This document shows positions 1 to 9,800 of a DNA stretch of 64,000 nucleotides, piece by piece. The position numbers were made by a program, and so were the translations under genes. Origin of the DNA: Nitrospira sp. (GTDB lineage: Bacteria; Nitrospirota; Nitrospiria; Nitrospirales; Nitrospiraceae); NCBI GenBank assembly GCA_005116955.1, contig SWDI01000005.1:799714-863713 (forward strand), written 5' to 3'. Numbering within the stretch: the first letter of the stretch is position 1; every line of letters starts with the position of its first letter. Under the pieces are notes generated by a model. That model did no database searches. It saw only the letters and a program-made list of their open reading frames with translations, and had not been told where the DNA came from.

Positions 1-1
1 G

Positions 2-703
2 CAGCACGATATTGTCATTGCCATTGGACCTGCTGGAACGGGAAAGACCTATCTCGCTATGGCCATGGCGATCAGCGCGTTGATGAATAAAGAGGTGAGC
101 CGGATTATTCTTGCGCGGCCGGCTGTTGAGGCGGGGGAAAAACTTGGGTTCCTGCCCGGCGATATCTACGAAAAAGTGAATCCCTATCTGCGGCCGCTCT
201 ATGACGCGCTGTTCGACATGATGGATATGGAGCGAGCGAATCGCTTGATCGAACGGGGAGATATTGAAATCGCCCCCCTGGCGTTTATGCGCGGGAGAAC
301 GCTCAATGATTCGTTTGTCATCTTGGACGAAGCACAAAATGCTACGGCAGAGCAGATGAAGATGTTTCTCACCAGGCTGGGGTTCCATTCCAAAGTGGTC
401 GTGACCGGCGACATCACGCAAGTTGATTTACCCAGTGATCGGGTGTCCGGCCTCATTCAGGTGAAGGAGGTCCTCCGCGATATTGAGGGAATTGGGTTCG
501 TGTACTTCGACGAAAAAGATGTGGTCAGGCATCGACTGGTTCAAGAAATTATCAAGGCGTATGATCGGCACCAGCCGGTACACGGCAGTGATGTTCGGCA
601 TGCTCGAGGGCAGGTCTCGTCGCAGCAGCGTCCATCGTCCAATCCCCGTAAGTCTCCTGCGTCTGGCTCGTCGCCGGGCGATCTACCCAGCAGTTCTCAT
701 TGA
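2..703 (+). CDS. phoH: PhoH family ATPase (5'-truncated by window edge)
   Basis: The reading frame is open from base 2, so the true start lies upstream. The visible part begins just before a Walker A motif, GPAGTGKT, and continues through the Walker B stretch VILDEAQN and the TGD-type sensor region ([12 protein letters not shown]). These are the hallmarks of the PhoH/YbeZ P-loop domain. YbeZ-type proteins bind ATP and RNA and work with YbeY on 16S rRNA. The gene overlaps ybeY by one base (TGATG), supporting that pairing. The C-terminal 40 residues are Ser/Pro/Gln-rich and probably disordered. The missing N-terminus cannot be assessed. Confidence 0.93.
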   Translation, partial: QHDIVIAIGPAGTGKTYLAMAMAISALMNKEVSRIILARPAVEAGEKLGFLPGDIYEKVNPYLRPLYDALFDMMDMERANRLIERGDIEIAPLAFMRGRTLNDSFVILDEAQNATAEQMKMFLTRLGFHSKVVVTGDITQVDLPSDRVSGLIQVKEVLRDIEGIGFVYFDEKDVVRHRLVQEIIKAYDRHQPVHGSDVRHARGQVSSQQRPSSNPRKSPASGSSPGDLPSSSH

Positions 704-1197
704 TGGCAATCTATCTTCGCGTGCGTCTCACGCGGTTTGCCGTCAGACAAACCATACTGGCCCATTTAGCTGAACGCCTCTTATCGGCGGTTGGAGAGTC
801 TCGGTCGGAACTGAGCCTGGAGTTGATTGGAGATAGACGTATGCGACGCCTGAACCGTGAGTATCGCAAGAAGGATCGACCAACTGATGTCCTGGCTTTT
901 CCCATCCGTGAGGCCGTGATGCCGCACGGTGTGCCTCCTGTCACCCATATGCTCGGGGATGTTGTGATTTCGTTACCGACCGCCGTTCGCCAAGCAGAGG
1001 AAGCTGGACGATCGATTGACGATGAGCTGACGATGTTGTTGGTGCACGGGGTGCTCCATCTCTGTGGATACGACCATGAACGCAATCCACGAGAGGCGGC
1101 GCGAATGGCGCGTCGTGAGCGAGCGTTGTTTCATCGGATTTCACCTGTGCCGCGCATGGTCACGCTTCGCACTGCACGGCAAATAAGGAGTCGTTGA
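703..1197 (+). CDS. ybeY: Endoribonuclease YbeY (rRNA maturation)
   Basis: The protein carries the UPF0054 zinc motif in the form HGVLHLCGYDHE, with three His ligands near residue 110-120. In this family it forms the metal site of a single-strand endoribonuclease needed for 16S rRNA 3'-end maturation and 70S quality control. The length (164 aa) is normal. The ATG at 703 overlaps the phoH stop; a TTG at 700 is an alternative start. The order phoH-ybeY is widely conserved. The last 25 residues after the catalytic motif are basic and less conserved. Confidence 0.93.
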   Translation: MAIYLRVRLTRFAVRQTILAHLAERLLSAVGESRSELSLELIGDRRMRRLNREYRKKDRPTDVLAFPIREAVMPHGVPPVTHMLGDVVISLPTAVRQAEEAGRSIDDELTMLLVHGVLHLCGYDHERNPREAARMARRERALFHRISPVPRMVTLRTARQIRSR

Positions 1198-1199
1198 CG

Positions 1200-2135
1200 A
1201 TGGGATGGTTTCAACGGCTGAATGAGGGGCTCGGCAGAACACGCCATGTCGTGCAGCAATCGCTGGACCGATTCCTCGGACGTGCACCGGACGAAGAACT
1301 CCTCGAAGAGCTGGAGGCGGCGCTGCTCGCCGCCGACCTTGGTGCACGTGCCGTCGATCGTTTGATACGGCAGGTCAGGGAAGAGACGCGGGGAGCAGAC
1401 GCAAAAACTTCGGAAGGGGTGCAGAATGTCTTAAGTCGGTCACTCTATAGTATTCTGAAAACCGTATCAGGCCCTACGATCGATCAGCTGGTCACTGAAG
1501 GCCCTAAGCCGTTTGTCACCCTTGTCGTTGGAGTCAACGGCGTCGGAAAGACAACCACCATCGCAAAAATTGCACAGCGGATGATGCAGGGTGGGCGGCG
1601 ACCTCTTCTTGTCGCTGGAGATACCTTTCGTGCGGCGGCTATTGATCAACTTCAAGTGTGGGGCGATCGGGTCGGAGTGGAGGTCATTCGCCAACGACAT
1701 GGTGCCGATCCGGCTGCCGTGGCCTTCGACGGCATCGTTGCCGCCAAAGCTAGAATGGTAGACATGGTCCTTGTGGATACGGCCGGCCGGTTGCACACCA
1801 AGTCCAATCTGATGGACGAGCTGCGGAAGGTCAAACGGGTGATCGGCCAAGAATTGCCTGGTGCACCACATGAAGTGTTGTTGGTCCTGGATGCGACGGT
1901 TGGGCAGAACGCGCTGGCCCAGGCTCGCCAATTTCACGATGCTGTTGGGGTTACGGGACTTGCTCTGACGAAGCTCGATGGGACCGCACGAGGGGGGATT
2001 GTCGTAGCCATTGCCGAAGAACTGAAGCTTCCTCTGCGCCTCATCGGTGTGGGAGAAGGAGCTGATGCCCTCCAGGACTTCAATGCCGAGGCTTTTGTCG
2101 CGGCTCTGTTCGGGCAGCCAACGTCTTGCTCATAA
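1200..2135 (+). CDS. ftsY: Signal recognition particle receptor FtsY
   Basis: SRP-receptor GTPase that docks ribosome-nascent chain-SRP complexes at the inner membrane. The NG domain is clear: helical N domain, then the P-loop GVNGVGKTTTIAK, the SRP-GTPase insertion DTFRAAAIDQL, DTAGRLH, TKLDGTARGG and the closing GVGEGADALQDF. The acidic A domain of E. coli FtsY is absent, as in many non-enteric bacteria, so the protein is about 311 aa. The ATG at 1200 has an AAGGAG 9 bases upstream; a TTG at 1194 is possible. It follows ybeY with a 2-base gap. Confidence 0.96.
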   Translation: MGWFQRLNEGLGRTRHVVQQSLDRFLGRAPDEELLEELEAALLAADLGARAVDRLIRQVREETRGADAKTSEGVQNVLSRSLYSILKTVSGPTIDQLVTEGPKPFVTLVVGVNGVGKTTTIAKIAQRMMQGGRRPLLVAGDTFRAAAIDQLQVWGDRVGVEVIRQRHGADPAAVAFDGIVAAKARMVDMVLVDTAGRLHTKSNLMDELRKVKRVIGQELPGAPHEVLLVLDATVGQNALAQARQFHDAVGVTGLALTKLDGTARGGIVVAIAEELKLPLRLIGVGEGADALQDFNAEAFVAALFGQPTSCS

Positions 2136-2223
2136 ACCACGCATTTCCTTCTCATTGTTCACAGCCTCGTGCTATCCTCCTTGTGCAGGGTAGGCCGTTT
2201 TAGGTTGTGGAGGGCCGGCGGCG

Positions 2224-3009
2224 ATGATCAAAGTCTTAATCGTGGACGATGATCAGATGAATTGTGATCTCTTACAGAACGTGCTCGCCCGGCACGGGTG
2301 TCACGTTATTTCGACAACCAGTGGGCGAGAAGGTCTTAGTCTATTCCGTGCACACAATCCACGAGTTACCCTGCTAGATCTCCGTATGGCGGAGATGGAC
2401 GGTCTGACTGTTTTAAAGGAGATCCGGGCCATCGACCCTCATGCCCCGGTGATTATTCTGGGTGGTGGAGCCACAGAAAGTCAGGAGAATCAAGCTCGAG
2501 CTCTCCGAGCCACGGATTTTATCAGAAAAGGATTGTCGCTGGACGTCCTCGTCGAAGCCGTCACTCGACTCTCACAGTTACCTGTGCCGTCAGTGACCAC
2601 GCAGCTCCCTCTTAGGAATGGGAATGTCATCGAGCAGATCGACGAGTCGGTCTTGGTCGTTGACGACGAACCTCTCCTCTGCGACCTCTTGGTCCGGTTT
2701 CTCACTCTGCGCGGGTATCGGGCGTTTGGCGTCAAAAATGGCGACGAGGCTCTGCGGATAGTCGAAGAGATGCCTCCCGATGCGATCGTGCTCGACCTGA
2801 TCATGCCTGGAATGCCGGGGGTGGAAGTGCTTCGCGCCCTGCGTGACAGGAACTATTCAGGTGGCGTCATCATCATGACGGGAAGTCACAATGAGGAGCT
2901 GCTTGGAGAAGCGTGGAGTCTAGCCCCTCAGGAGATTCTTATCAAACCCGTCGATCTTGAACGCCTCTTAACCGCGATCCAGCTTGTACTCGTCTGCCGC
3001 GAGTGCTAA
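2224..3009 (+). CDS. Response regulator with two receiver domains, no output domain
   Basis: Two CheY-like domains in tandem: residues about 3-120, with acidic pocket DDD at 8-10 and phosphoacceptor D52 in LLDLRMAEMDG, and residues about 140-255, with VVDDEP, VLDLIMPGMPG and the late IKPVD lysine. No DNA-binding or enzymatic domain follows, so it should act through protein contacts or as a phosphorelay intermediate. It is alone between ftsY and the peptidase; no cognate kinase is adjacent. The first receiver lacks the usual KP pair (it has RKG), so the two domains may differ in phosphorylation. Confidence 0.85.
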   Translation: MIKVLIVDDDQMNCDLLQNVLARHGCHVISTTSGREGLSLFRAHNPRVTLLDLRMAEMDGLTVLKEIRAIDPHAPVIILGGGATESQENQARALRATDFIRKGLSLDVLVEAVTRLSQLPVPSVTTQLPLRNGNVIEQIDESVLVVDDEPLLCDLLVRFLTLRGYRAFGVKNGDEALRIVEEMPPDAIVLDLIMPGMPGVEVLRALRDRNYSGGVIIMTGSHNEELLGEAWSLAPQEILIKPVDLERLLTAIQLVLVCREC

Positions 3010-3020
3010 AACGCTTCCTG

Positions 3021-5231
3021 ATGTCCATCAGGAAATGTGTCCTTCGCTCTTGTCTCATAGGTCTGCTAGCGACCTCCATCGTACACACGTGGTGTGTTTC
3101 GGCTCTGCCTGCCCAGGAGACTGTCACCAACGTTCATCACACCCTCTCAGTTGAGATAGTTCCCGCAGCCCATGAGCTTGTGGCGAGCGATCAGATCGAA
3201 CTAGAAGTAAATTCACAGGTCACGTTGGCCACGTTTACGCTTGCCCATACGCTGCATGTCGAGTCCGTTGTTATGCGAACGCACTCGGTTTTGGGCGGGC
3301 AGGGAGGCCGGGATGACGTCGTTCCGTTCACGATAGTGCGTCCTCCTGAGGCCACAGCCCAACGCATTGTCGTCTCGCTTCCCAAAGGCCATGACCGGAG
3401 AGTGACATTGGTCCTGAGTTATCGGGGGCAGATCAATGACCCTCCCAGAGAGCCGCGCCACTTGAGATTCGTGACCCCCAGCGAGACAGCGGGACATGTC
3501 GGTGTGGAAGGTGTGTACCTAAGCGGTGAAAGCCAATGGTACCCAGATGTCATCGGCTCCTTCAGTACCTATCGAGTGACGGCTCAGATTCCACAGGGCT
3601 GGACGGTGGTGGCATCGGGCCATAAGGAAGGCGAGACGACGAGCGCGGGAAAGACCTCCTCAACCTGGATCGTTCAGGACAAGTCTGAGGCGTTCACACT
3701 CGTTGCCAACAAGTTTGTGACGACATCGCGGGAATGGAGAAGTCCGACAGGACAGCGAGTCGAACTTCAGACCCATTTCTTCCCAGACAATGCTGGCTTG
3801 GCGGATGAGTATCTCAATGCGACTGCAAAGTATCTCGACGCGTACGTCAGGATCCTCGGGGACTATCCTTTTGACAAATTTGCAGTGGTCGAAAATTTCT
3901 TTGCGAGCGGTCTTGGACTGCCGTCGTTCACCCTACTCGGAAGCGGCAGCATCAAGCGCCACTACATCCAACCCTATGCCTTGGGTCACGAGATCGTCCA
4001 TTCATGGATCGGCAATTCGGTGTTCAATCGCGACGATCATGGGAATTGGGTCGAAGGCATGACCACCTACTTGGCGAATTACTACTGGCACGAGCTGGTA
4101 CAGGATATTCCGCAAGCCTTCGAACAACGGCGAATGATGCTTGATGGGTACAATCTCTATGTGAGGCCTGACACGGACTATGCGGTCTCGCAGTTTCTGA
4201 GAAAACATGACGAGAAAGATAATGCCATCGGGTACCAAAAATCGGCCTTTGTCTTTCATCTCCTTCGACAAGAAATCGGAGATGAGCCATTCTGGCGTGG
4301 TGTGAAGACCTTCGTCCGTAGTTATCGCAATCGCGCGGCGGACTGGCAATCGATCGAGGAAGTCTTTTCTCGAGAAAGCAGTCAGGACTTGCGGTGGTTT
4401 TTTGAGCAATGGGTCGAACAGCCCGGTGCTCCACGCGTGTTCTTGCGGGATGTCCACGCCCGTCGAGTGAAGGGAGAGGGCGGCAAAGAAGCGTGGCGGC
4501 TGACGGTTGAGATTGAGCAGGCCGAGAAGCCGTTTCGGATGACGATCCCCCTCCGCATCGTGATGAAGGAATCGATGGACATCAAGTCGATCACGCTGAG
4601 CCAGTCGCAAACCAACGTTGCCGAATTTGTGCTGCCCAACCAGCCACTGCGGGTGGAGCTTGATCCAGATCTCATGACGTTTCGTCGCGTGACAAGACAG
4701 CAGCTGTCGCCGATGCTGAACGTCTATGTGACGGATCCACACAAGACGGTGGTGCGGGCGTTTGCTGACCCTGCGTCGCCGTTGCAGCAGGTTGTGTCTC
4801 GCATCGCCGATCATGAACTCACGGGATCGCTTCGAACGACGGTGGTTTCGCTCCAAGAGAATGCCCTCCCCCATGCGGGATCGATCCTGGTACTGGCAGG
4901 AGTCGACCAGCGACAGGCGGTCCAATCCGTCATACAGGAGTCTTGTGGTGACCGGGTTGCTCTTGGAGATAGGGGTTTCCAGATCGATGGTCAGACGTAT
5001 GATGGGCCGACGTTGGCCGTGCTGTTTTCCTGCCCTCGAGCGAATGTGCCGGGTAGCGTCATCACAGTGCTGTATGGCGTGACCTCGGGTGCGGTCGAGA
5101 AGCTGTCGCGCTTCCTGTTTTATTATGGATGGCATAGTTACGTGATTTTTCAAGATGGAGCCGTGACAAAGCGTGAAGTATGGCACGGTTCGCCGGATGT
5201 CAAGGAGGTTAGGAGTGATGCAACGTCGTAA
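3021..5231 (+). CDS. Secreted M1-family-like metallopeptidase
   Basis: A signal peptide (basic start, hydrophobic core, end near VSALPAQE) targets the protein for export; the ATG at 3021 is chosen because it gives the cleanest signal, and a TTG at 3003 is the longest possibility. The gluzincin motif HEIVH is at residues 323-327, with the third ligand E345 eighteen residues on (WVEG), as in M1 peptidases. The GAMEN exopeptidase motif that normally precedes it is missing; GLGLPS stands there. True N-terminal exopeptidase activity is therefore uncertain. The last 250 residues are a separate region with no recognised motif. The end overlaps the next gene by 14 bases. Confidence 0.8.
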   Translation: MSIRKCVLRSCLIGLLATSIVHTWCVSALPAQETVTNVHHTLSVEIVPAAHELVASDQIELEVNSQVTLATFTLAHTLHVESVVMRTHSVLGGQGGRDDVVPFTIVRPPEATAQRIVVSLPKGHDRRVTLVLSYRGQINDPPREPRHLRFVTPSETAGHVGVEGVYLSGESQWYPDVIGSFSTYRVTAQIPQGWTVVASGHKEGETTSAGKTSSTWIVQDKSEAFTLVANKFVTTSREWRSPTGQRVELQTHFFPDNAGLADEYLNATAKYLDAYVRILGDYPFDKFAVVENFFASGLGLPSFTLLGSGSIKRHYIQPYALGHEIVHSWIGNSVFNRDDHGNWVEGMTTYLANYYWHELVQDIPQAFEQRRMMLDGYNLYVRPDTDYAVSQFLRKHDEKDNAIGYQKSAFVFHLLRQEIGDEPFWRGVKTFVRSYRNRAADWQSIEEVFSRESSQDLRWFFEQWVEQPGAPRVFLRDVHARRVKGEGGKEAWRLTVEIEQAEKPFRMTIPLRIVMKESMDIKSITLSQSQTNVAEFVLPNQPLRVELDPDLMTFRRVTRQQLSPMLNVYVTDPHKTVVRAFADPASPLQQVVSRIADHELTGSLRTTVVSLQENALPHAGSILVLAGVDQRQAVQSVIQESCGDRVALGDRGFQIDGQTYDGPTLAVLFSCPRANVPGSVITVLYGVTSGAVEKLSRFLFYYGWHSYVIFQDGAVTKREVWHGSPDVKEVRSDATS

Positions 5232-6342
5232 GGTCATGAGGATTTGGTTATGGGGGCTCTGTGCATTGATGGGGGTTCCCCCATTTGCCATGGCCGCTGA
5301 TCAACATAAAGAGACTGTGACGTCGGTTCGGTCTACGGAACGGCATCTGGCCAATATCCGACAGCTGACCGTTGGCCGCCAGAATGCGGAGGCCTATTTT
5401 TCATTTGACGGGACCAAACTGATCTTTCAGTCGACCAACGATTGGTCGAAGGACGTCCTGGGGAACCGTTCGAAACCAGCTGACGCAGGGTTGGGTTGCT
5501 ATCAAATGTATGTGATGGATACGGAGAGCGAGGCTGTTCGCTTGGTGAGTACCGGGAAGGGCGCGACGACGTGCGGCTATTTTTTCCCCGGCGATCGCCG
5601 GGTGCTGTACTCATCCACCCATGCTGCCGGGCCCAACTGTCCGCCGAAACCTAAACGAGATGGCGCCTATCGATGGGCACTTGACGATTATGATGTCTAC
5701 GCTGCGAATCTGAGCGGACAGGACATGCAGCGGCTCACATCATCACCAGGATATGACGCAGAGGCGACGATCTCTCCCGATGGGAAAACCATTGTGTGGA
5801 CATCGGTGAAGGATGGAGATCTTGACCTCTATACGATGAGTCTGGACGGGACAAACGTTCGCCGCCTGACGGACGATGTCGGCTACGATGGCGGGGCATT
5901 TTTTTCACCAGACAGTAAGCGAATCGTCTATCGGGCGGCCCATCCAACTGATCCGTCCGAAGTGGCAAAATATAAGGAGCTGCTGGCACAACGGCTGATC
6001 GAGCCAGGCCAGCTTGAACTTTTCGTCATGAATGCCGATGGGTCTGGGAAGAAACAGGTCACTACGACCGGTGCGTCGAATTTTTCTCCGTATTTTCATC
6101 CTGACGGCAAACGCATCATCTTTTCCTCCAATATCGAAACGAGAGGGGAAGGGGGCCGCCCCAGTTTCCATCTGTATCTGGTGGGTGACGACGGAACTGG
6201 GTTGGAACGGCTCACCACGGAAGGGCATTTTAATAGTTTCCCCATGTTTTCCCCTGACGGCAAACGCCTCGTCTGGGTCTCGGATCGACATGCCAAGGAA
6301 CCCGGAGAATTCAACGTGTTCTTGGCCGATTGGGTGCCATAA
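5218..6342 (+). CDS. TolB-like PD40 beta-propeller protein, exported
   Basis: A signal peptide at residues 1-26 (ending FAMA) is followed by repeated propeller blades of the form FSPDGKRI/ISPDGKTI, at least five copies, typical of WD40-like PD40 repeats. Such proteins act as periplasmic or outer-membrane docking modules. ATG 5218 has an AAGGAGG 8-14 bases upstream and lies inside the end of the peptidase gene, so the two are translationally coupled and may work together on exported substrates. It lacks the TolB N-terminal domain and is not next to tol-pal genes, so it should not be called TolB. Confidence 0.8.
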   Translation: MQRRKVMRIWLWGLCALMGVPPFAMAADQHKETVTSVRSTERHLANIRQLTVGRQNAEAYFSFDGTKLIFQSTNDWSKDVLGNRSKPADAGLGCYQMYVMDTESEAVRLVSTGKGATTCGYFFPGDRRVLYSSTHAAGPNCPPKPKRDGAYRWALDDYDVYAANLSGQDMQRLTSSPGYDAEATISPDGKTIVWTSVKDGDLDLYTMSLDGTNVRRLTDDVGYDGGAFFSPDSKRIVYRAAHPTDPSEVAKYKELLAQRLIEPGQLELFVMNADGSGKKQVTTTGASNFSPYFHPDGKRIIFSSNIETRGEGGRPSFHLYLVGDDGTGLERLTTEGHFNSFPMFSPDGKRLVWVSDRHAKEPGEFNVFLADWVP

Positions 6343-6417
6343 GGCACGGTGATCGGTGATGAGTGATTGGTGATCAGTTCCGGACATCCAGGGAGCCTTG
6401 TTACAGATGGTGGCGTA

Positions 6418-7506
6418 ATGAGAGCCCCGTCGCAGTCATCGCGGAACACCATCTTCTCGATTGCGGCAGTCGGTAGTTCCTGTATTGCGTTGGCCATCAG
6501 CTTTCTCGGTGTGGCCCAGTTTGATCTGCCAATCACCAAGTATGTTCGATCGGTGACGATTCATCTCCCCTGGGACCAACTCACCGTTCCGTGGATGGCG
6601 TTCACCAGCGATATGGGGGACTGGATCGGCCAAGGCTGGCGGCTGACAGCCGTCAGCCTCCTTCTGCTCGTCGGCGCGTGGGCCTTTGAAAAGCCGATAG
6701 TCAAGATCGCGGCCATCCAGTCCTTGATCGCTCACGGCATCGCCGCGCTGCTCGCCAATGGACTGAAACACCTCATCGGCAGGCCTCGACCGAAGTTCGT
6801 TCATGGGGGAGACTGGCAGATGACCCCTTCCTGGGCATCGGGGCTGGACTCCTTTCCGTCGGGACATAGCACGGCGAGTTTTGCCGTCGCGACTGTGCTG
6901 GCTAGACGGTTTCCCCTCGTCGGACCGCTCTGTATCGTGATCGCACTGTTCGTCGCCCTCAGTCGTGTCCTCCGAGGATCGCATTTTCCGACCGATGTCC
7001 TTGGAGGGATGGCGATCGGCATCCTCAGCGGCTTCATCGCAACGGCTCCATTAAGACAATGGCGCGCGTCAATACAGGATGGACTACGATATGCAGCGAT
7101 GGGTGCTTCGGCGGTATTTGCCTTGCTTTGGGTTCTCTCCCATCGAATGGAAGATGGAATGGTGGGCATTCTCTTCATGACGCTGGGAGTTGGTGCTGTA
7201 GTGGGCGGCTTATGGATACGGAAAACTCATTGGGTCCACAGGGGAAGAACAGGAGAGCGTTGGTACTCGAATACCTCAGCGCTGTTGATAGCGTACGGCT
7301 TGGCTGCCCTGACGACCTCACCTCTTGTCCTCTCATCGGTCGGATTCGCCTGCATGGCGTGCTGTTTCGACGCGATAGGTCGGAACGACGACCACGCTGA
7401 GGAATTGCCTGGCTGGTCTATGATGCGGGAAAGTGCCTTGCTTGGGGGGGTGGCTCTCGCCATTCTGATTCTTGTTGATGCGCGAGGGGTCCTGCCCTTT
7501 CAGTGA
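6418..7506 (+). CDS. PAP2-superfamily membrane phosphatase
   Basis: An integral membrane protein with the three-part PAP2 signature: KHLIGRPRP, PSGHS, and SRVLRGSHFPTDVLGG, which together carry the catalytic His residues of lipid-phosphate phosphatases such as undecaprenyl-pyrophosphate phosphatase. The family core is about 220 aa; a C-terminal extension of roughly 130 aa adds hydrophobic segments. ATG 6418 is preferred over an upstream TTG at 6367. The substrate cannot be read from the sequence; the glycolipid genes that follow on the other strand make a polyprenyl or lipid phosphate plausible. Confidence 0.85.
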   Translation: MRAPSQSSRNTIFSIAAVGSSCIALAISFLGVAQFDLPITKYVRSVTIHLPWDQLTVPWMAFTSDMGDWIGQGWRLTAVSLLLLVGAWAFEKPIVKIAAIQSLIAHGIAALLANGLKHLIGRPRPKFVHGGDWQMTPSWASGLDSFPSGHSTASFAVATVLARRFPLVGPLCIVIALFVALSRVLRGSHFPTDVLGGMAIGILSGFIATAPLRQWRASIQDGLRYAAMGASAVFALLWVLSHRMEDGMVGILFMTLGVGAVVGGLWIRKTHWVHRGRTGERWYSNTSALLIAYGLAALTTSPLVLSSVGFACMACCFDAIGRNDDHAEELPGWSMMRESALLGGVALAILILVDARGVLPFQ

Positions 7507-7617
7507 CCGTGATTGCGCAGGTGATGTGTACTGGCTCCGCTCAATCTTCCCTTCCAGTCATCCTGCCGATGGTACTTGCCATCAGAAGAAGATCTGAAAA
7601 GCCGAGTCGAGAGTAGG

Positions 7618-9369
7618 TCAGTGTCCAAGAGTATTGGGCGCTGAAGGAGTGCCAACGCTTGCATCCTGAGGCAGAGTGATCATCGGTTGATTGCCTAACA
7701 AGACGTAGCCATACCGCTTAAGAATCAGCTGAAATCCAACTGCCTCCTCCGGCAAGGCATCCTGAACGTATTCCGGGAGAAGGATCATTGTCCGACCCTC
7801 TTTGCGCAGCGCCGTACGCAGCCGGTCGATTTCGTTGGCTGGGATAAAGGTCACGGTTCGTCTCGCGTAGAAGGCGATGGATGGTCTGGTCGAACCAAAT
7901 GCAATCAGTTGGTCGGTCGGATTCAAGTTCAACCCGGCCGCGTAGGCTAATTCCTGCAGCGGCGCAATTGCGTAGCGATTGAGTCCGGGAACGACCATCA
8001 GGATGGCGATAAGAAATACACTCGCCAGCGTGCCTCCGGCTACCCCAAAGACCATGCCTCGTCTGTTGTCGTTCAACCCCAAATACCCGATTAGCCCCAT
8101 AGCAACCACAATAATCGTTGCGCCAACGTAAGGCCCGATACCCAGATCAAATTGAGTGGCCAGTGGGAACTCTTTGACCATCTTCCCTGAGAATTTGATG
8201 AATAAAGAAGGTGCACAGGCAAACCCAATCGCCAAGAGATAGCCAATTCCCATCATGAAATGGATCGACCCTCGCAGACCTCTTGTGGAAGAATCTGTTA
8301 ACCCTTGGGCCCAAAATGTAGCAGACAGGAGGGCGCAGGCAGGAAACAGCGGGCCGATATAGTGAGGCAGTCGGGTGGAAGAGAGGCTAAAGAAGATGAA
8401 CACGCCGACAACCCAGAGTCCTGCGAACCACTCTAACTCCTCACCGGACCCTGGCGGTGTCTCTGAGTCGTGTGCGCGATTCCTCATTAGGCGCCATGCT
8501 CGCCAGCTTTGATAGGCTCGATAGAGCCCTGCCGGTAGGAATGCGCTCCACGGATAAAAGCCCAGCAGCAGGACCGGAAAATAGAACCACCAGCCCACTC
8601 CGTGGCCTTCCATCGGAGCGAGGAATCGCCCCACCGTGTGGACTTTCGCTTGAGAGGAATAGGCATCTCCATGGAGAAGGAACATAGCGACATACCAGGG
8701 ACCGGTGAGGAGAAGGAACAGCAACGTGCCGGCGATAGGCGCGCCTCTCTGCCAAAAGATCAGCCATTGCCGGGTGGCAGCGAGATACAAGAGACTAGTA
8801 ATCAGCGGCACGGCGAAACCCACCGGTCCTTTGGTTAAAGTCGCGATGGCCATGCCGGCATAAAAGGCCCAGATCCAATGGCGCCCTCGGCCCGGTTCAT
8901 GAAGGCCGAGCCAAAATCCGTAGAGCGACAAGGTGGTGGAGAAGATTAGGACACTATCGGTAATCGCCATGCGCCCGAGCGCCAGTACCTCAATGTTCAA
9001 CAGCAACATCAAGGCCCCAAATAGGCCGACGGTTGGTCCACGCAGCCGAGTGAGAAACAGATAGTGCATCACGATTAACCCAACTCCGAACAAGGCCGAG
9101 GGTATCCGTGCCGCAAACTCGCTCACGCCGAAGATGTGGTAGGAGATCGTCATCAGCCAATACACGAAGACCGGCTTGGCGACGCGTAGTTCCCCATTGA
9201 AGGTCGGGGTGACGAAGTCGCCGGAGGCAAACATTTCCCGCCCGGCTTCGGCGTTACGGCCTTCGTCGCGATCCGTTAGGCCCATACTGCCGAGGCCCGT
9301 GAAAAAAAGCAGACCGGATAGGAGCAGCAAAAGAAGCAGTTGTATAGGCTGAGGAGAGGTGCGTTCCAT
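7618..9369 (-). CDS. GT39-type membrane glycosyltransferase (ArnT/PMT-like)
   Basis: A 583-aa polytopic protein with the ArnT/PMT opening: after the first hydrophobic helix come GLTDRDEGRNAEAGREM and NGELRVAKPVFVYW, containing the acidic DRDE loop and KP..YW motif of GT39/GT83 enzymes that transfer sugars from polyprenyl phosphates. About 11-12 hydrophobic segments are visible. It is last in a same-strand trio with a LAB_N protein and a GT2 enzyme, a common arrangement in which the GT2 enzyme loads sugar on undecaprenyl phosphate and the GT39 enzyme transfers it outside the inner membrane. Acceptor unknown (lipid A or a surface glycan). Confidence 0.88.
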   Translation of the reverse strand: MERTSPQPIQLLLLLLLSGLLFFTGLGSMGLTDRDEGRNAEAGREMFASGDFVTPTFNGELRVAKPVFVYWLMTISYHIFGVSEFAARIPSALFGVGLIVMHYLFLTRLRGPTVGLFGALMLLLNIEVLALGRMAITDSVLIFSTTLSLYGFWLGLHEPGRGRHWIWAFYAGMAIATLTKGPVGFAVPLITSLLYLAATRQWLIFWQRGAPIAGTLLFLLLTGPWYVAMFLLHGDAYSSQAKVHTVGRFLAPMEGHGVGWWFYFPVLLLGFYPWSAFLPAGLYRAYQSWRAWRLMRNRAHDSETPPGSGEELEWFAGLWVVGVFIFFSLSSTRLPHYIGPLFPACALLSATFWAQGLTDSSTRGLRGSIHFMMGIGYLLAIGFACAPSLFIKFSGKMVKEFPLATQFDLGIGPYVGATIIVVAMGLIGYLGLNDNRRGMVFGVAGGTLASVFLIAILMVVPGLNRYAIAPLQELAYAAGLNLNPTDQLIAFGSTRPSIAFYARRTVTFIPANEIDRLRTALRKEGRTMILLPEYVQDALPEEAVGFQLILKRYGYVLLGNQPMITLPQDASVGTPSAPNTLGH

Positions 9370-9434
9370 GGTTGGATGTGGCCGTTACTCGTGGGTCGTG
9401 AAAGGCGCCGAACGGTGGTGCGTGTTGCTGCCGC

Positions 9435-9725
9435 TCATGCCTGTGGTCGAGGCTCGCTCTTGGTTTGATCCGTGCGATGAATGAGGACCAAATTGCGCAC
9501 ATAGACGACCGCCCCGAGTGCTTGCCCTGAGATAAACACAGGGTCTTTTCGGTAGATCGCATAGATCAGCGTAATCAGCCCTCCGATGAGACTCATATAC
9601 CAAAAGGAAACGGGGACGCGGCTTTCGGCAGTCCGCTCGGAGGCAATCCATTGCACCAACCAACGACCAAAAAACAGTCCTTGGCCGAGAAAACCGATGC
9701 CGAGCCAGATGGTTTCAGTAGTCAT
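9435..9725 (-). CDS. LAB_N (lipid A biosynthesis N-terminal) domain membrane protein
   Basis: A 96-aa protein with three hydrophobic helices and the typical LAB_N pattern GFLGQGLFFGRWLVQWIASE, RVPVSFWYMSLIGG and a closing LGAVVYVRNLVLI. It stands between the GT2 and GT39 genes on the same strand (65- and 75-base gaps), so it is probably a small membrane partner of the polyprenyl-sugar pathway. Its biochemical role is not established in the family; the SemiSWEET-like topology suggests a scaffold or flippase component. Confidence 0.85.
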   Translation of the reverse strand: MTTETIWLGIGFLGQGLFFGRWLVQWIASERTAESRVPVSFWYMSLIGGLITLIYAIYRKDPVFISGQALGAVVYVRNLVLIHRTDQTKSEPRPQA

Positions 9726-9800
9726 TGGGATAGTCAGAAGGAGGTCAACATTCGCATACCAGCATCGTGGAAGGATCTGTCTTGTGGTTGGTTGTGCATG

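Noticed and set aside
4002..5291. 429-aa minus-strand ORF
   Set aside because: It lies antisense across the M1-like peptidase gene, and its translation (His/Arg/Gln-rich) has no motif; the plus-strand gene has a signal peptide and zinc site.
5218..6342. Calling the propeller gene tolB
   Set aside because: It has PD40 blades but lacks the TolB N-terminal domain, and no tolQRA or pal gene is near.
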